Assembly: GCF_019578655.1 (NCBI RefSeq)
Contig: NC_063263.1
Span: 7,574,001 to 7,638,000 of the forward strand
Direction: 5' to 3'
DNA from: Ricinus communis
Taxonomy: Eukaryota > Streptophyta > Magnoliopsida > Malpighiales > Euphorbiaceae
DNA length: 64,000 nt
Below, piece by piece: positions 10,787 to 24,700 of this stretch. Position 1 is the first letter of the stretch. Each line of letters begins with the position of its first letter. Below the pieces are notes generated by a model. That model worked only from the letters and a program-made list of their open reading frames with translations, was not told where the DNA came from and made no database searches. The position numbers and the translations under genes were made by a program.

Positions 10787-13741
10787 ACATTATATTAGGT
10801 GGGATTGTGTATGGATCGGATGGGTATTATTCATTTGATATAATATATGCATTTATTTCCTGAAATATGCATAAGATGGTGAGATGCAACGCTTATTGGA
10901 AAACCTAAATGTTACTAGTTCAGGAACTCTTCAGTGAGTTATATATATATTCTTACTGAGGTTTCATAAATATATGTGTAGGCTCTTTTGACATGTTTCT
11001 CACCTAAATTATTTTCATGTCAGTAAATTATCCTATACTAAAGTGCCCCATATTTTTCTTATCACTTAATTCCCAAGTCATGTACTTATAGCATTATTTT
11101 TCTTTCCCCATCTCTCTCTCCCTCAATTCTTTCTTTCCTTGGAACTGTTAAAGCTTGGACATTAAATAATGGCCAATCCGTATTACTATATATACATCAA
11201 GTGGTAAGTTTTCAGTAAGATTTCCATGCCATAACATGTGGAAAAGAGTCCTCATTAGAAAAGTTTTTCCATGCTAGAAAATTAATTTTCTTGTTCTTTT
11301 TTTCTTTTTCTTTGCTTAGGAGAAAGGTTATTCTTTCCCAAGATAATGTCATTGATGTGTGCTTCGACAGTGTGTTAAGGCGATAGATTGTGAGGGAGAT
11401 CATATCATGTGCAACTTTTTTTATGGTTAATTTATCATATTTTGGAATTTTGTTAGTATTGAAGATGATTTAGAGTCGACAAGATTAATTATTTATATCA
11501 CAAGTAATTGAAAGAAGTTCAAAAACTGCAAAAACAAGAAAGTTGAAACTCTAATCAAAGCTGAAGTAAAGAAAGGCTTGTCCTAACTACTTGCATAGGT
11601 TACATCAGACATGCATCAGTTATCCCCGTCGCCATAAGCATATAGGAAAGATAAATTGTTCGCCAAAGTCATGGACATGTTTTTATCTTTTTCCACCTTG
11701 TGTCTCTTCCCATGCTACTGCCTCCTCAGAATGTCTTTGATCTTCTTTGTTACGGCCCAGTAGAAATATCAATCTTTAGTAAACGTACATATATATATAC
11801 GCATGCTAATTCTGAAAGAACAGTGTTAAGAACTGCAGTGAAGATGCCACCACAATTTGTCTATAGAGGTTGTCTTAATAGGGGCTTCACCTAGGATTTC
11901 TAGATCACACCCTGGCATAGACGTTTGTCTATAAATTGATGATATAATGTTGTTGAAAACAAGAAGGCAGGCGTCACTGCCACAGTACTGTTAGGACATC
12001 CACCGAAACTACTGAGATAAAAGTTATTTCAGACTGCTGTGCTGTCTTCAAATGATGAGATAATGTTATGGAGGTGGTGGTGGTGTCTCAGTGCCGTAAG
12101 GGGATAAAAGTGTGTAAAAATAACTGAAACATGTAGTTCCTTTCATCATACAACTCATGATGTTCACGTCATTCAGTAGTACTAAGTACTGAACTGCTGC
12201 CAGTGTACTTCTTTCTTTATACAAAAAATACTTGGAAAGAGAGTCACTACTCCCTCCAAACGGAACCTAGCACAGTCGGAACTAAGAAAAGCCTCGATAT
12301 TATATGAAGGAGGACCTGCTGCTTGTGCTTTGGGAGGCAAAGATTAGCCATGTCTAAAGGTACCCATTTAGTATTTTACAAATAACCAGCATGTGTTTTC
12401 TTAAACAATATGACACAGGTTTTAAGTGGGCCTTCCCACTCAAGATTCGTCAACCTTTATTCCTTTTACTGCTTTACAGAAGATCGCTTGTTTACGAAGT
12501 ATAATTGTCAAAATTTGACCCTGCTTTCAATGATTAACATTATTTTTCTGTGATTAGAGGCTCTTCTTACCTTCTAAAAACAATTAAAAAAGGAAAAGGG
12601 TTTATGCCACACCAAAACTCCGAGTAAGCTATTCAATTAAATCTTTACATATCTTTGCTATTAACAAGTCCATATTCTTGGCGTCCCATCAAAGGGGACA
12701 CCGAGACTTAGGGAGGTAAGATCAATTTTGATCCAGTAAATCTCTCACAGTAACCCTATTCACCTACAGTTTAACAAGCCAAAGTGTGTTCGAGCTGCTA
12801 CTCTCTTCCCATTCCAAGATTTAGTGAAGTTTCACGGAAAATGGTTCATGAAATACATGTTTCAGTGCCCAAAACCTGTTCTGTAGAACATGGGCATTAA
12901 TAAGATATGTAATGCTGTTAAATGACTACTCTAAGGCCAGGCCGGGCCGCTTGAGTAGGAACTTAAGTTCCAAGGTCCAAGGATGGCTGACCAAATGGAT
13001 GCACAAAATAGCAGTCATGCCCTACATGCAGGGCCAATTTCTTACACCTCCACAGCACGATCCAAACACAAAACAGTATTATGTGTTGGTGAAGGACTAA
13101 GGCTACAACAACATCATATGAGTAGGTCTGCAAGATACTTGTACTTCAACACAAAAACAGTGATTTTGCTATAAAGCAAGATTGACTCCCACTATTCCAT
13201 TTGTATTATATACTAACTATAAACTTCATCAACCAACTATAAGTATAATGATACCACTAGGAATCATCTTCCGTCACAAGATATCGCTAATGACCATCAT
13301 ATTTGCACCATTGAATACCCGGTTCCCCCAGCGAAAGGGGTATAAGCACTTGATCTGCCTCGGTTGTCTTTCCGGATGGATAGACATAAAACCTATATAA
13401 TTATTTTTTTTCTTTTAGCATTCTAGTAATACAAGTATTTGCAGATCGCTTAAAGATACTTACATCTCGCCCCAAACATGCCAAGACTAGCATTGATGGT
13501 ATGCATAAAGTTACAAGTTCCATCAAATTCATGCAAAAAATTTATGTAGAGATAGACTATCATAAATTGACAAAAAAAAAGTCTGATTCTAAACATCATT
13601 GCAATTTCCTAAAAGAACATTTCGGGTAGGCTAAGCCACCAAAAAGGAGAAGGCTTTTTCTGATTTGCTTACTCGTACAACGACTAAAGGCAGCTTCTAA
13701 ATGTGAAATACTTTGTTCCTGCAGAAAAGCTGACAGAGATG
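10787..13741. other. Intergenic region between convergent MYB26 and bL34m genes
   Basis: It contains the 3' UTRs of both flanking genes. About 11.6-13.7 kb is less AT-rich than most intergenic DNA in the window, but no protein family, tRNA or known microRNA was recognised on either strand. Small frames, for example near 11700-11894 and 12912-13174, show no conserved motif. Confidence 0.5.
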
Positions 13742-15981
13742 CTAAGCAGTAACCCTCGACCGACCTTTTGCTATTCTTCGAGCAATGACTTTCCTACCAC
13801 CCTTGGTTGCCTTGCTGTTCATATACCAATTGCATTAACCAGACAACTTTACAAGTTAATTAAACAAATGTCCATAAACATACTGTGGGTGCATGTGGGT
13901 ACTTGCAAAAGAAGAAGCAGAAAGAACAGATGAAAAACATTATTTTGAAAAGGGCCAAGTAACAGATTTTCAGCAGAAAACCAAAAAAGAAGGTCCTGCC
14001 TATGGCTTGAAATTGTCAACCATAAGCATTACCGCCAGCCATTTTAATGAAAGTAGTATCTCTATAACTTATTGAATCAGGGAAATTACATTGATCTCAA
14101 TAAGAACACCCATGCAAAATGTGGAGATGCCAAAAGTTCTTATTTGTATAACTGAAGTTTTAAAAATCTCAACCTTCCTGAGCTCTGTTTCTCATTGAAA
14201 ATCAAGAGGCAAATGTTTGTGGGAGAGAGAGAAATACCGTGCAAAGAACCCATGATTCCTTTTACGCCTGATGAGGCTAGGTTGGAATGTCCTTTTGGGG
14301 AATAAGAGCATTGGCTCACTTGATGAGTCACCTGAACAGGATAAAATCAGTGCACAAAAATCAAGAGACAAAGCAAAAGGTGCAAATTGGCAGGCTAGCC
14401 CCCTGCAACCTCCAGTCTGAAGTTGTTGTATAGAAGTTAGACATTAAAAAAAGAAGAAGTTAGACAGTCCTGCTTAGCAACAATTTTACTTTTTTATGAC
14501 CAGTTCGATGCCTTCTTTTAAAGACTACATTTCTGCAAACTACAGTTACTGCCATTTAATGATTTAATAAAACATCACAAGCTACAACTGAAATTCATTA
14601 AGAATCCTAGAACAGACATGAGCAGAGACATATATTTGTTAAAAGAGATCAATCCAAAAATAGACCTGAATCAACTTTGAATTTATCAGCTAAAATACTT
14701 GGTCGACTGATATTTTGTCACAATATCAGAAAATGAACAACCTTTTCCCTAACTATACTCATTGTCAAAAATCATAAAATTTCGAACCATGCATCTAAAC
14801 CCTACAAAGTAAGTCCTCTTGCATCATACCCAAAATGCACATGTATCAAGGGAACGTACCAATACATGTCAGTAATCCTTAGCAGCCATCTTAAGCCATT
14901 AAGAAAATTTACCCACTTAAAAAGAGAAATTCACATCTTAAGATCATTCCTTGTCTGCAAATCAGAGATTAAAACAAAAATGCTTCATCTGAAATAGTTG
15001 GAGTTTGAAAATAAAGTCATGCCTTAACAAAATACTTCCAACAAACTTCATTTTGAAACAACACAGTAAATTTTCAATCAGAAGACAGAAGAATCCATAT
15101 ATGGCCACATACAGAAGCAAGTACAATAACCTGATATGAACAACAACATCAATGCACAATAGTTACTTAAGGACAATAGACCACATTTCATATTCTCTTT
15201 ATAAAGTACAAACATGACCTAATTGACCTGTGATTAGACAAAAAGATAAAAATTCCAATATAGATGTTAATTACTCAATAAATGTAGAAAAAAAATGATT
15301 TCTTTTTCTTTCACCATTTTCTTTAAGTCATTATGGAAAGCCTTTAGGAAAAACATTACAAAGTGTTCCTTATCTTTTTCATTAAAAAGTGGAATTTGGC
15401 AGATAAACATTGAAATACGACAGCTCAACGTTCCCTGTAAATGCAATACATCTCAATAACGAAAATAGGGATTTAATTACTACATGAAATAGTTATAAGC
15501 TCAATCGGATAATGTTGACATTCACTAATTTACAATAAATATTTTAAAAAAAATACTCTTTTTGATGCGAGTGAAACTAAAATTGGCAGTAATAACTGAA
15601 TGTTGACATTTCACTGATTTCAATTATAAGATGTTTAAAATTTAACAATTAAAAAAAAGTAGCGTTCCTTCTACCAAGAGTAACTAATTAATTTTTTTTT
15701 TCTAAAAAAAAAAAATAATATTAAAGAGATAGTGAGAGAAAGAAAGTACCATCGGGCAAGAAGAATCGGAGAGAAGGGAGGCCAGAGGGATGCAAGAACC
15801 CTTCATTGGAGAGTCTGGTGATGGAAAGGGTGTCGTTTTGGGGAAAATGGAGAGAGTTTTGAAACTTGGAAATAGAAGGGAAAAGTTGTGGAGTAATTTC
15901 CAGGCTATGAGCTAAAATTTGACGATTTATCATTCGGTTCATAAGTGAGGCTCCGGTGCGAATTAGGGTCTTGGTTGCCAT
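13742..15981 (-). CDS. Mitochondrial large-subunit ribosomal protein bL34 (nuclear-encoded)
   Basis: Three exons on the minus strand: 15981-15750, 14331-14238 and 13814-13742, giving 132 residues. Exon 1 encodes a basic, Ser/Leu-rich N-terminus (MATKTLIRTG...) that fits a mitochondrial presequence, then the plant-specific block GLPSLRFFLPDG. Exons 2 and 3 carry the L34 domain, with MLLFPKRTFQPS, RRKRNHGF, KATKGG and ARRIAKGRSR. L34 is a small, very basic protein that binds 23S-type rRNA in the large subunit. The long N-terminal extension and the PMLLFPKRT junction are typical of the plant mitochondrial form and not the plastid one. All junctions are GT-AG and keep frame. A telo-box and site II motifs lie just upstream, as is usual for ribosomal protein genes. 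As recalled, an L34 gene also neighbours MYB26 in Arabidopsis (AT3G13882 and AT3G13890). Confidence 0.92.
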
Positions 15982-16027
15982 TTTTTGTACGGAAATAATT
16001 TGATCGTTCCTCTTTCTCAATTTGAAT

Positions 16028-16125
16028 AAACCCTAATTTAATTAATCTGTTAGCTTCAAGAGATTGAAGAAACAGAACATCGATTGGGCCTCATTGACCC
16101 CATTATTTTGGGCTCGGAAAGCCCA
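16028..16125 (-). promoter_or_regulatory. Telo-box plus site II cluster in the bL34m promoter
   Basis: AAACCCTAA is at 16028-16036, about 47 bp upstream of the start codon. TGGGCC is at 16085-16090, TGGGCT at 16109-16114 and its inverse AGCCCA at 16120-16125. The combination of telo-box and TGGGCY site II elements is known from plant ribosomal-protein and mitochondrial-protein genes, where TCP factors act. Spacing and orientation support a real promoter. Confidence 0.7.
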
Positions 16126-16129
16126 AAAT

Positions 16130-17144
16130 AGTATTACTTTTTCCAATCCTCAAATTACTAACACACAGTATCTGCCATTTTCTTTTTCCTTCCTTTTCTT
16201 TAATCTTTTAAGTTAATTTTAATTTTTCAATGATTTCATTGTTCAATTTTGAAGATGAATTTCATTGCTTAGAGTTGTATATTTTATAGTAAATTATCTT
16301 TATTTATTTATTTATTTTCTTAAATCTTTTTGAGTTGGTGAGATTAATCCAAAAATCTAGATTTAAAATGATTTCACCTTATCATTAACTTAAAGAATCT
16401 ATACATTAATGATATTGTAATTTAGAAGAAAAGTACTATTAATTAGATTATAAGTTCTCACAAAGATTAAACCTGGTATCATTACAAATATTGCATAATT
16501 GGCAATGTAGCCAGGTGGATATAATTGGGTAACTGTCCCTCACACATTGTTATTACTCTCCTGACATTGGCTTTGGCAATAGTAAATTAAGTTGGATCTT
16601 TGAACATCAAATTTGATAGATTCTTATCCATTATAAATAAGGCAACCCTTTAACACTCAGGAATAGTTTGAACCATTGCATAGGGTGGCATATTATAGTT
16701 TGCTACTAGTGGAAGAGTAAACCACCCCCAAACAACATGCCTTCAGTAAAGTTTGTAGAGACATCTGAACTAAAAGAGCCATAAAAAGCTGAAACTTCAA
16801 ATTCCATCAATGCTCAGGCTGCTATATAAACCAGTCATTTTGTAGTATTCTTTCCATTAGTTCCAGTATCAACAATCATGAAACATATGTTAAGAAGTAA
16901 AAATAGAGGATCCAAATAGAGGAGAGGAAAAAGCAAGGACACTCAATTAGGACCTGCCCATTTTAAATTACATTTGTATAGGCAACTACCAAATACAAAC
17001 CACCCAACTCCACCAAATATGTAATTTGGGAATATAATAAATTAAGGGTAAATTTTAAATTTGGAAAAAAAGAAAGAAAAAGAAGAAAAGCACAAATCAA
17101 GTAATAAACTAATCAATAACTGCAAATGTATACAAAATCGCTGG
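16130..17144. other. Intergenic region between bL34m and SurE-like genes
   Basis: This holds the bL34m distal promoter and the 3' UTR of the SurE-like gene, both read on the minus strand. No additional gene, repeat or RNA was recognised. Confidence 0.55.
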
Positions 17145-20100
17145 TTATTGTTCCCCTTTAAGTGCAGATGAAATCCAATCTGAGGCCGCGATATGGATGT
17201 CCGACTCTATGTGTGGTGAAAGTGATAGAGGAGTTACAGCAACCTAATTTTCCAAATGAACACAATATACCATTCGTCAGAAGCTTGGTAATTTCAAAAA
17301 CTGATTCAAAACCTTTTTAACATCAAATATACCGCGTTTTAACTTACAAATCCATTTTCAAGTGCTCGAAAATCCAGATCCTCATCAGTATCTTCTTGCT
17401 CCTTCTCCAGAAACTAAAAGTTTATTGATACAAATGCCGACTTAGTTCAATAATACAGTTCCATTTCTTCAAGATATATATGAATATGCATAAAGCCTCA
17501 AATTTTAATGGAAAAGGAATACAAACAAGTACCGGGGGGCAAAAACAATCAAAATAAAACAAAATAATGAAACAAAAAGAAAAGAGAGTCAAAGAATAAG
17601 ACTGTGCACAAACATTTCAATTCTATTAAAAAGGTTATCTATTGAGATGCATCCAAAGCAAGTTTCCTGCAATTCCATACTGACTATACAATTTCCAAGC
17701 ATTTAAAGATCTCAATTTAACAGGTATTATTTCATACAAGTTCACTATTTGAAGTGATTGCTGTAGATAACAGATAAGAGAAGCTTTCAACAAAAAGTTT
17801 GAACAAATAAAGCAACTTCAGAATACTAAAGTTTCCTGCTGAAATCTGCAGGTGCTAAAGATATTTAGATTTTGCAAATACAGACTGAAACAAGAAATTA
17901 ATAAATAGAAGTCACTATTGCTACTTGAAAGGCCATAACCACAGGTGTTTCCAAACATAAGGTTAGTAGATGAATCTTCTTTACCTCTAGACGAAAATAC
18001 TTTTTCACCCTGCTGGTATCAGATTTTACTGCAGCCCCAACTGACTCAATCTCCACATTCTTCCTTTGTGTTGTCAAACGGCGAGCTGCACCCTGAGAAA
18101 AGCAAAAGAAAAATACCATCAATATAAAAGGAAGGATGCACAATGATGTCCTTAATAAATAAAGATGCTAATGAAAAGAAATGATGCAATGATTTTTAGT
18201 GAGAGCTACTTACAGCAGCAGAGGCATCTCGACTAAGTTGCGCTAGCTGGATGCCAAGACTTTGTTGATTAGACATAAAATGTCCAGCAGAAGGATGCCG
18301 ATTAGCTGAAACAGCTTGCCAGCTAGGTGAGGATCTCCACATACTTTGCTTAGTCAGTTTAAAACCCTGCCGAGCAGATATACATGCCAAAGAGGGGGAA
18401 ACAAAAGAATATTAGCTGAAAGATAATTCTGAAAGATGACGACGTAGTGGCACCCAGTAAAAGTTAACAACATATATAAAATGGCTAAATAAGCACAAAA
18501 AAAAAAAGACCACTTCCAAGCTCCGCTATTCTTTTGGATCTACAAATAATTCCAAAATTCCTTGCACTTGATTAACGGATAAATTAACCCAAAACTAATT
18601 GGGATAACCATGGTGCAAGCTGCTGATGAAACGCATTGATTTTGTTTGAATCTCGAAATCAACAGTTCAAGCTAATAAACAACATTAATAACTCAGCCCA
18701 GGAAAGCGCGTCTCATCAATCAGCAGTTCAATTCAAAAGCTTAGGCAGCTTCAGATTCTAAGAAAAGTTGACACCTCCAATAAGAAATTCTAAATCTTCT
18801 TTGAAAAAGCCATAAGAAGACAATATAGACATGGATTCCCTCTAAACTCCAAACTTTAAAATGCATGTCTCTCCTAACACCATGCTCCTTGTGGCCATCC
18901 AAACAACCACCCTGATCTAATGTGAGAGAGCATAGTAATTCTTATTTCTAAGACCAAAGATAAACCCCCACAAAAATTTGCCTTCTATAGGTTTTGCTGC
19001 ATAGCAGACGGACCCAGGTAGAACTGCAGAACCACTTTAGCAACCTCATCTTGGTTCAGAGTCAATGAAGTTGTTTAATAAGGACTTTTCCTCAGAAACA
19101 GAAATTTAGCATACAACTATAAATTTATTGTGACCAAATCCAGTTTTAAGGATAAAATAGTCACAAACAGACAAAACTCCATGAATGTACCACAAGCACC
19201 TTCAAATTCTCATTAGAACCAATATAAAAATGCTTACTTTGTTTGTAGACGGAGATGTAGGAATTTCTAGATGCAGAGAGCAACTCTTTGGGAAATTCCC
19301 CTTCTCAATGTCTCTGATAGCAGCATTTATCAATGGCATACATGCTGCAACTGCATCCTTAAAATCATTGTCCTGGCTTTCGTCCTTCTTCCTATAAAGA
19401 TCTAACAATCTTAAGAATTGCTCATCAAGAAGAGCAGAACAGTTAATCCACATCATCAACTCACCAGTTAAGTGATATTGATAAAGATGGGATGCCACAA
19501 ATTAATGCCTCTCGAGCTCCAGCAACAACACCCGAGTAAAACCTGGTGTGTTTAGAAGTGAATAAATTTGCTAGGGGGAAAAGAAAAGATAAATCCCATA
19601 TGGAAGATGTATAATTCCGATTGTTATGACTGAGACAGATGCAAACAAGCAAATGTAACCATCAAAATATGATTTAGAGGATTAGTCCATAAGGATGTAT
19701 TACTGGACTTTCAGACAAAGATAATTTGGCAATGATGTGCAAAGCTCTTCAGAGTGCTTACATGTTATGACCACAACTTGATCCCCGGTTAATTCCACTA
19801 ATCACCTGAACATCAAAATTAAATATAACTTCTCAAGAAATGATAAATACCAAAAGCCATATCTAATCCCAGATATAACAGCATATTAAAGCTAACCAGT
19901 AAAGGCTTTGACCAAGAAAATAGCGCTCCAGATAATGCTAATGAGACACAGTCCACTGGAGTCCCTGAGCGACAAATACGATCACCAAATCCTATTACTA
20001 TGAGCAAACAAAACTAAAAGGCAGACATTCTAGCAGACATTTGTGGCCAACAATATCAAAAGAAACATTTTCTTGTTACCATCTGATAAGTTCTCAGTTC

Positions 20101-21162
20101 CATCATTTCATTACAATTCTAGCCCCAAAACAAAACTCGAAAACTCAAGAGCCACATCACATTTGGAAACATATAAGAAAATTAACTATAGTATTCCATC
20201 TCAAAATAACTTGAGGTTGTTCTGACTTCAGTTTCTACAATTTCATAAAAAACAATTAATATCCTAATTGGTAATTCAACAAAACCAGTCTATAAATTGG
20301 GCAAAAGTGAATAGTGCAAAATTAGAAGACAGTCCTACCTGCAACTTCAAAAGCTGTGGCACCATTCATTTCAACAGAATTCACAGAAATTGTTTCCTGT
20401 AGAGTAACCGAATGACCAGATACTGATTTGTCCCTAAACCAACACAATCAAAAACTAAAGAATCACCAAATGCTACTAATTCAATACTTGAACAGGAAAA
20501 GATAAAAGTTATATCTAACTAAAAAACATAACAAAAATGCAAAAGGAAAGAAAGAGACAACAAGATAAAGATAAAAGTGCAAGAGAGAAAAAGAAGCAAA
20601 AGAGAGCCACATATCCTTATATGCAAATTCAGTCTAAACCATAACAAACTACAATAACAACTAATAAGGAAATCAAAAGAACCCAGTTGGCAGATGATGA
20701 AAATTAATACAAAACACACATACATAACAAAGATTCAAAATCTAAAGGAAACCCATTCCAAGCATATTAAAGAAAACCCATATACCCAAAGAACATAACG
20801 AAAACTAAGCCATCAAAATACAAAACAAAGAAGCAAAAAAAAGAAAGAAAGAAAACCCACGATTGAGGAGCGCAAACATGGACATTGTAAAGGCCTTCAT
20901 GGACCAAAGCGTCGACAAGAGAAAGAAGACCGGGAGACTCAATCCCGTCACCGTTAGTAACCAAAAGAATAGGCTTTGAATTATCTTCAATTTGAGAAGT
21001 ATTTTCAGCAGAAGTCGAAGTAGAAGGCTCATTTGATTTATTATTATCATTGTTATTATTATCATCATTTGCTTCTTCATTACCGCTCTTTCTGTTTAAC
21101 AAAACTTCTTGAAGATTCGTAACCAACCCAGGTGGCAAAAAGTTGTTCTTAACAGAAGTCAT
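17145..21162 (-). CDS. SurE-like phosphatase/nucleotidase
   Basis: Ten exons on the minus strand: 21162-20861, 20433-20339, 19964-19897, 19805-19762, 19542-19465, 19391-19238, 18366-18214, 18092-17985, 17413-17348 and 17243-17145, giving 388 residues. Family blocks appear in order: ILLVTNGDGIESPG (residues 65-78), NVHVCAPQS, KSVSGHSVTL, GTPVDCVSLALSG, ISGINRGSSCGHN, FYSGVVAGAREAL, and a plant-specific tail ending DWISSALKGEQ. SurE enzymes are metal-dependent 5'/3'-nucleotidases or acid phosphatases; the plant substrate is not established. The bacterial TNDDG metal site reads TNGDG here, so one of two adjacent aspartates is missing; as I recall, the Arabidopsis homologue AT4G14930 has the same change. 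An acidic Asn/Asp/Ser-rich insert (about residues 29-62) precedes the domain. The start at 21162 is preferred; an in-frame ATG at 21186 is an alternative. Confidence 0.92.
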
Positions 21163-21250
21163 GATAAAAGATTGAAATTTTGTCAAGAATAGGAGATGGA
21201 TATGGTAGATTGTATTCAGGTGTTTGTGAAGAGAAGAAGAATAATAATCA

Positions 21251-21259
21251 AAACCCTAG
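21251..21259 (-). promoter_or_regulatory. Telo-box-like AAACCCTAG upstream of the SurE-like gene
   Basis: AAACCCTAG lies about 90 bp upstream of the SurE-like start codon, within a purine-rich leader. Telo-boxes are common in 5' regions of housekeeping plant genes. The functional assignment is by motif only. Confidence 0.4.
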
Positions 21260-21682
21260 CGAGAGAAAAGGAAGAGGAAAGGAAAAGGATGGTAATAAGA
21301 GAGCTGAAAGAATGAAAAAGGACAACAGATGTATGGATTATAGACAGACCGGGTCTAACGGAGTTGCAGTTGATAGAAAGAGAGAGAAAATGGATTATTA
21401 TATTTTTAATCATTATTTTATTTTTATTCAAAAGTGAGATAATTATTACAGAGAATAGCTGTTAGAGATAAGCAATGATCAGGTCAAGGGGGAGAGGTAG
21501 AAGATATTACAGTGTTTTTTTCTCCCTTAATTTTAATTTCAATTTTAGCTTTCATTTTTACTTTTATTTTGTCAGTTTTCTTTTTCTTTTTTTGCAACTT
21601 TACAACTATAAATTGTTTGGATTGTATTAGCTTTGATGAAATGTGGCAGAATCTGAAAACTGAGTACACACATGAGATTAAT

Positions 21683-21684
<2 letters not shown>

Positions 21685-21719
<35 letters not shown>
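21685..21719. repeat. (CT)n microsatellite
   Basis: About seventeen CT units in the distal upstream region of the SurE-like gene. Confidence 0.9.
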
Positions 21720-21722
<3 letters not shown>

Positions 21723-24700
21723 CAGATTTGGACAAATTCTTAACTTCAAACTTTACTAGAAAATGAATTACAAATTGCTGACATTTATTGTTATCTACAC
21801 TGCTTTTTCTGTATTTAATTATAAGTGTCCGTTTAAAATTTATAAATTTAAAATTTATATATTTTAATTAGAGTAAAATTAATTTAATATTTTATATAAT
21901 TAAATTTATATAAAATTTATTATAATTAAACTAAATCTAATAAAATAGGAGATTTTTTAAATAATTTCCACATAAATAAATTAATATATTTTATAACATC
22001 AAAATATCTTTTTTAACTTTATTATTTTTATTTTATTTTCTCTTTCATATCTTTTTCTTAAATGAAATAAACTCTTTTATGAATTTAAACTAAATATATA
22101 ATATAGTGTTATTTAAAAGATATTTGTTGTCTCTCTCAAATGGACTATCCTATTTTTATCCATTTTAGATTATAATATAATTTATCTTTTTTATTTATAT
22201 GAGATTTAATGAGTCATAACCTATACAATAACAATAGTCATTTGATTTACATTAGCCATAGAGATAAAATCTCAAATAGCGCAGAGTTAGAAGCTTAAAC
22301 TCAAGACTTCCACATTCTAAGAGTGTTGACACTTGAATTAGATCTAAAATGTTACTTTTTTATTATTACATAAAATACATAAAATATTATTACCTAAAAA
22401 CAAATTTTAATTTTATTACTTTGGAATTATATAATTCAATTATTATGAGTTTTAATATAATATTATATGTTTTTATTTGAATCTTAAAAATTATAAATTA
22501 TAAAGTAAAAATGGATATATAGGCAAATTAAATAAAATTAATATGATGGTTGGTATTTGAAATATCTAAGAAGGGAAATTTAATCAAAGATATCGCCTTT
22601 AAAAAGATTCTTTTAATCTAATATATAAATGAAAAATAGATTATTCTTTTCAGAATCGAGAGAGCAATTTATTTTATTTTTTATTGTAAATTAATAATCC
22701 TTAATAGTATTCTACATTAAGTATCATATAATTATCACAAACAATTAATTTTCACACTTTTCATGTAAAATTGTAGTTTTTAAAGAAAATCTTACCAAAG
22801 GTATTTAAAGAGAAAATAATAAAAGATAATAACATTAACAAAAGAATTTAACTATCAAATTAGTGAGTCCTCTTAATATATTATAGACATACAATACCAT
22901 ATAAATCTATAATAGTTGGTAGTATTTTAATTTAAAAAAAGTATTAACACAATTAAATATTAAATTAATCAAATTATATATCTATATATAAATTAATTTT
23001 TGAGAATTTAATTTTTTTGACACAAGTATTTAATTCTTTACACTTAGAATTTTTATTTTGACATGTGTATTATTTTTGATATATAAGATTGAAGTTTATG
23101 TGCAATTTTATAATATTTTCTATTAATTTGTTAGTTAATAAGTTACATTCCTAATTAAATACTAGCTCTAATTCTAAAAAATAATATATTAATTATTCTA
23201 TAATATTATACTAACCAATAAATAATTTTCTAATCATATAATAATATTAATTCAATCATAAAAAATAGCATATTAACTATATTTTAATATTATATTAACT
23301 AATAAATTAATTTTTAATTAGATAATTTTAGAAAGTAACATTTTAAGTTATATTTTTAATATTATATTCAATAGTAAATTAATTTTTTAATTATATAATA
23401 ACTTTTCAATTCTAAAAATTGTAATATTAATTATAGTATTAAGCTATATAATACTTAAAATAATTAATTTATATTTTTATAATAATTTTATATTGTTACA
23501 TTGATAGAATTTTAAAATTTAAAAAAAAATTAAGAAGGATATAAAAGTTAGTTTGCTATTATTTTTAAAATATTATGAATTAATATTAAATATAATTTAT
23601 CAAATATATAAAGGTATGCCATTTTTAATCAAGCTTTTCTCTTTTTTCTATTTTTTTCCCATTTTATAATGTCTATTAAATTTATTGGCCATTGTGCTGA
23701 TTTTTTATACCATCTTAGGCCAAAGACATTCTTTTTAAAATGTTATGCAAAAAATAAACCGAAATTCAACACTCACATTTTTGTACCAAATTCCCTATCA
23801 TTATACAATAAACACAAAAAAATCAATTACAACTAAAAACATAGCAAATAATATTTGTAGCTATATTAGATGTTGTCCTTGTTCTAGTTGCCACGCTACA
23901 TTATTTTCTTTTCTTTAATGCCTCGATCAATGTGGTATTAACTTTATAGTGATATTTATATAATAATATTTTCATATAATTATATAAGTGTACATTGCAA
24001 TTAAATATAAATAAATTTTATATTATAATAAATTATAAATTTTTTAAATTTCATCATAAATTTTATTTCATCAATTTTATTTATAAAAATTAATCAATAA
24101 AATTAAATATTAGATAAAAAATTTAAACTCAAATATTTATTAAATTATTTTGTTATAGTTACTGACTATAAAAAGATGTCCTAATTTAATATTTTTGAAT
24201 CTAAACGAAACAGGAGTTTGATGTGATTATTTTATTATTACGAAATACATCTTAAAAATAAAATATGCAAAATTAGAAATTAAAATTAAACTGTGACAAG
24301 CAAGTCCAGCTAGTGATTTTGAAAATGAAAGATTGGGATCCAAAATAATTACATGTCAAATAAGAAAGACGTACGTGTCATTAGATTATTGAAGTTCTGA
24401 GTCAGCATTAATGATTGTTGCCAACATGTTCCAGCTTTGTAAGTACAACACTAGAATTTGCCTTAACCCATCTGATTCAATGGATGTTTTAGGGTGGATT
24501 TTGGCAACTTTCTTTACCCTCCTAAATGGTGATATTCTTTTATTTATCCTCTGTTTTAATTATTTTTAATATCTTAGAACAAAAAGGAATCATTTTTGAA
24601 AAAACATTTTCCACGTATATCATTTTCAGAAAACAAAGAAATATCCAATATAATTTTATGCATTTATTAGCATTTCTACTTCAAGTTGACAGTTTTTAAA

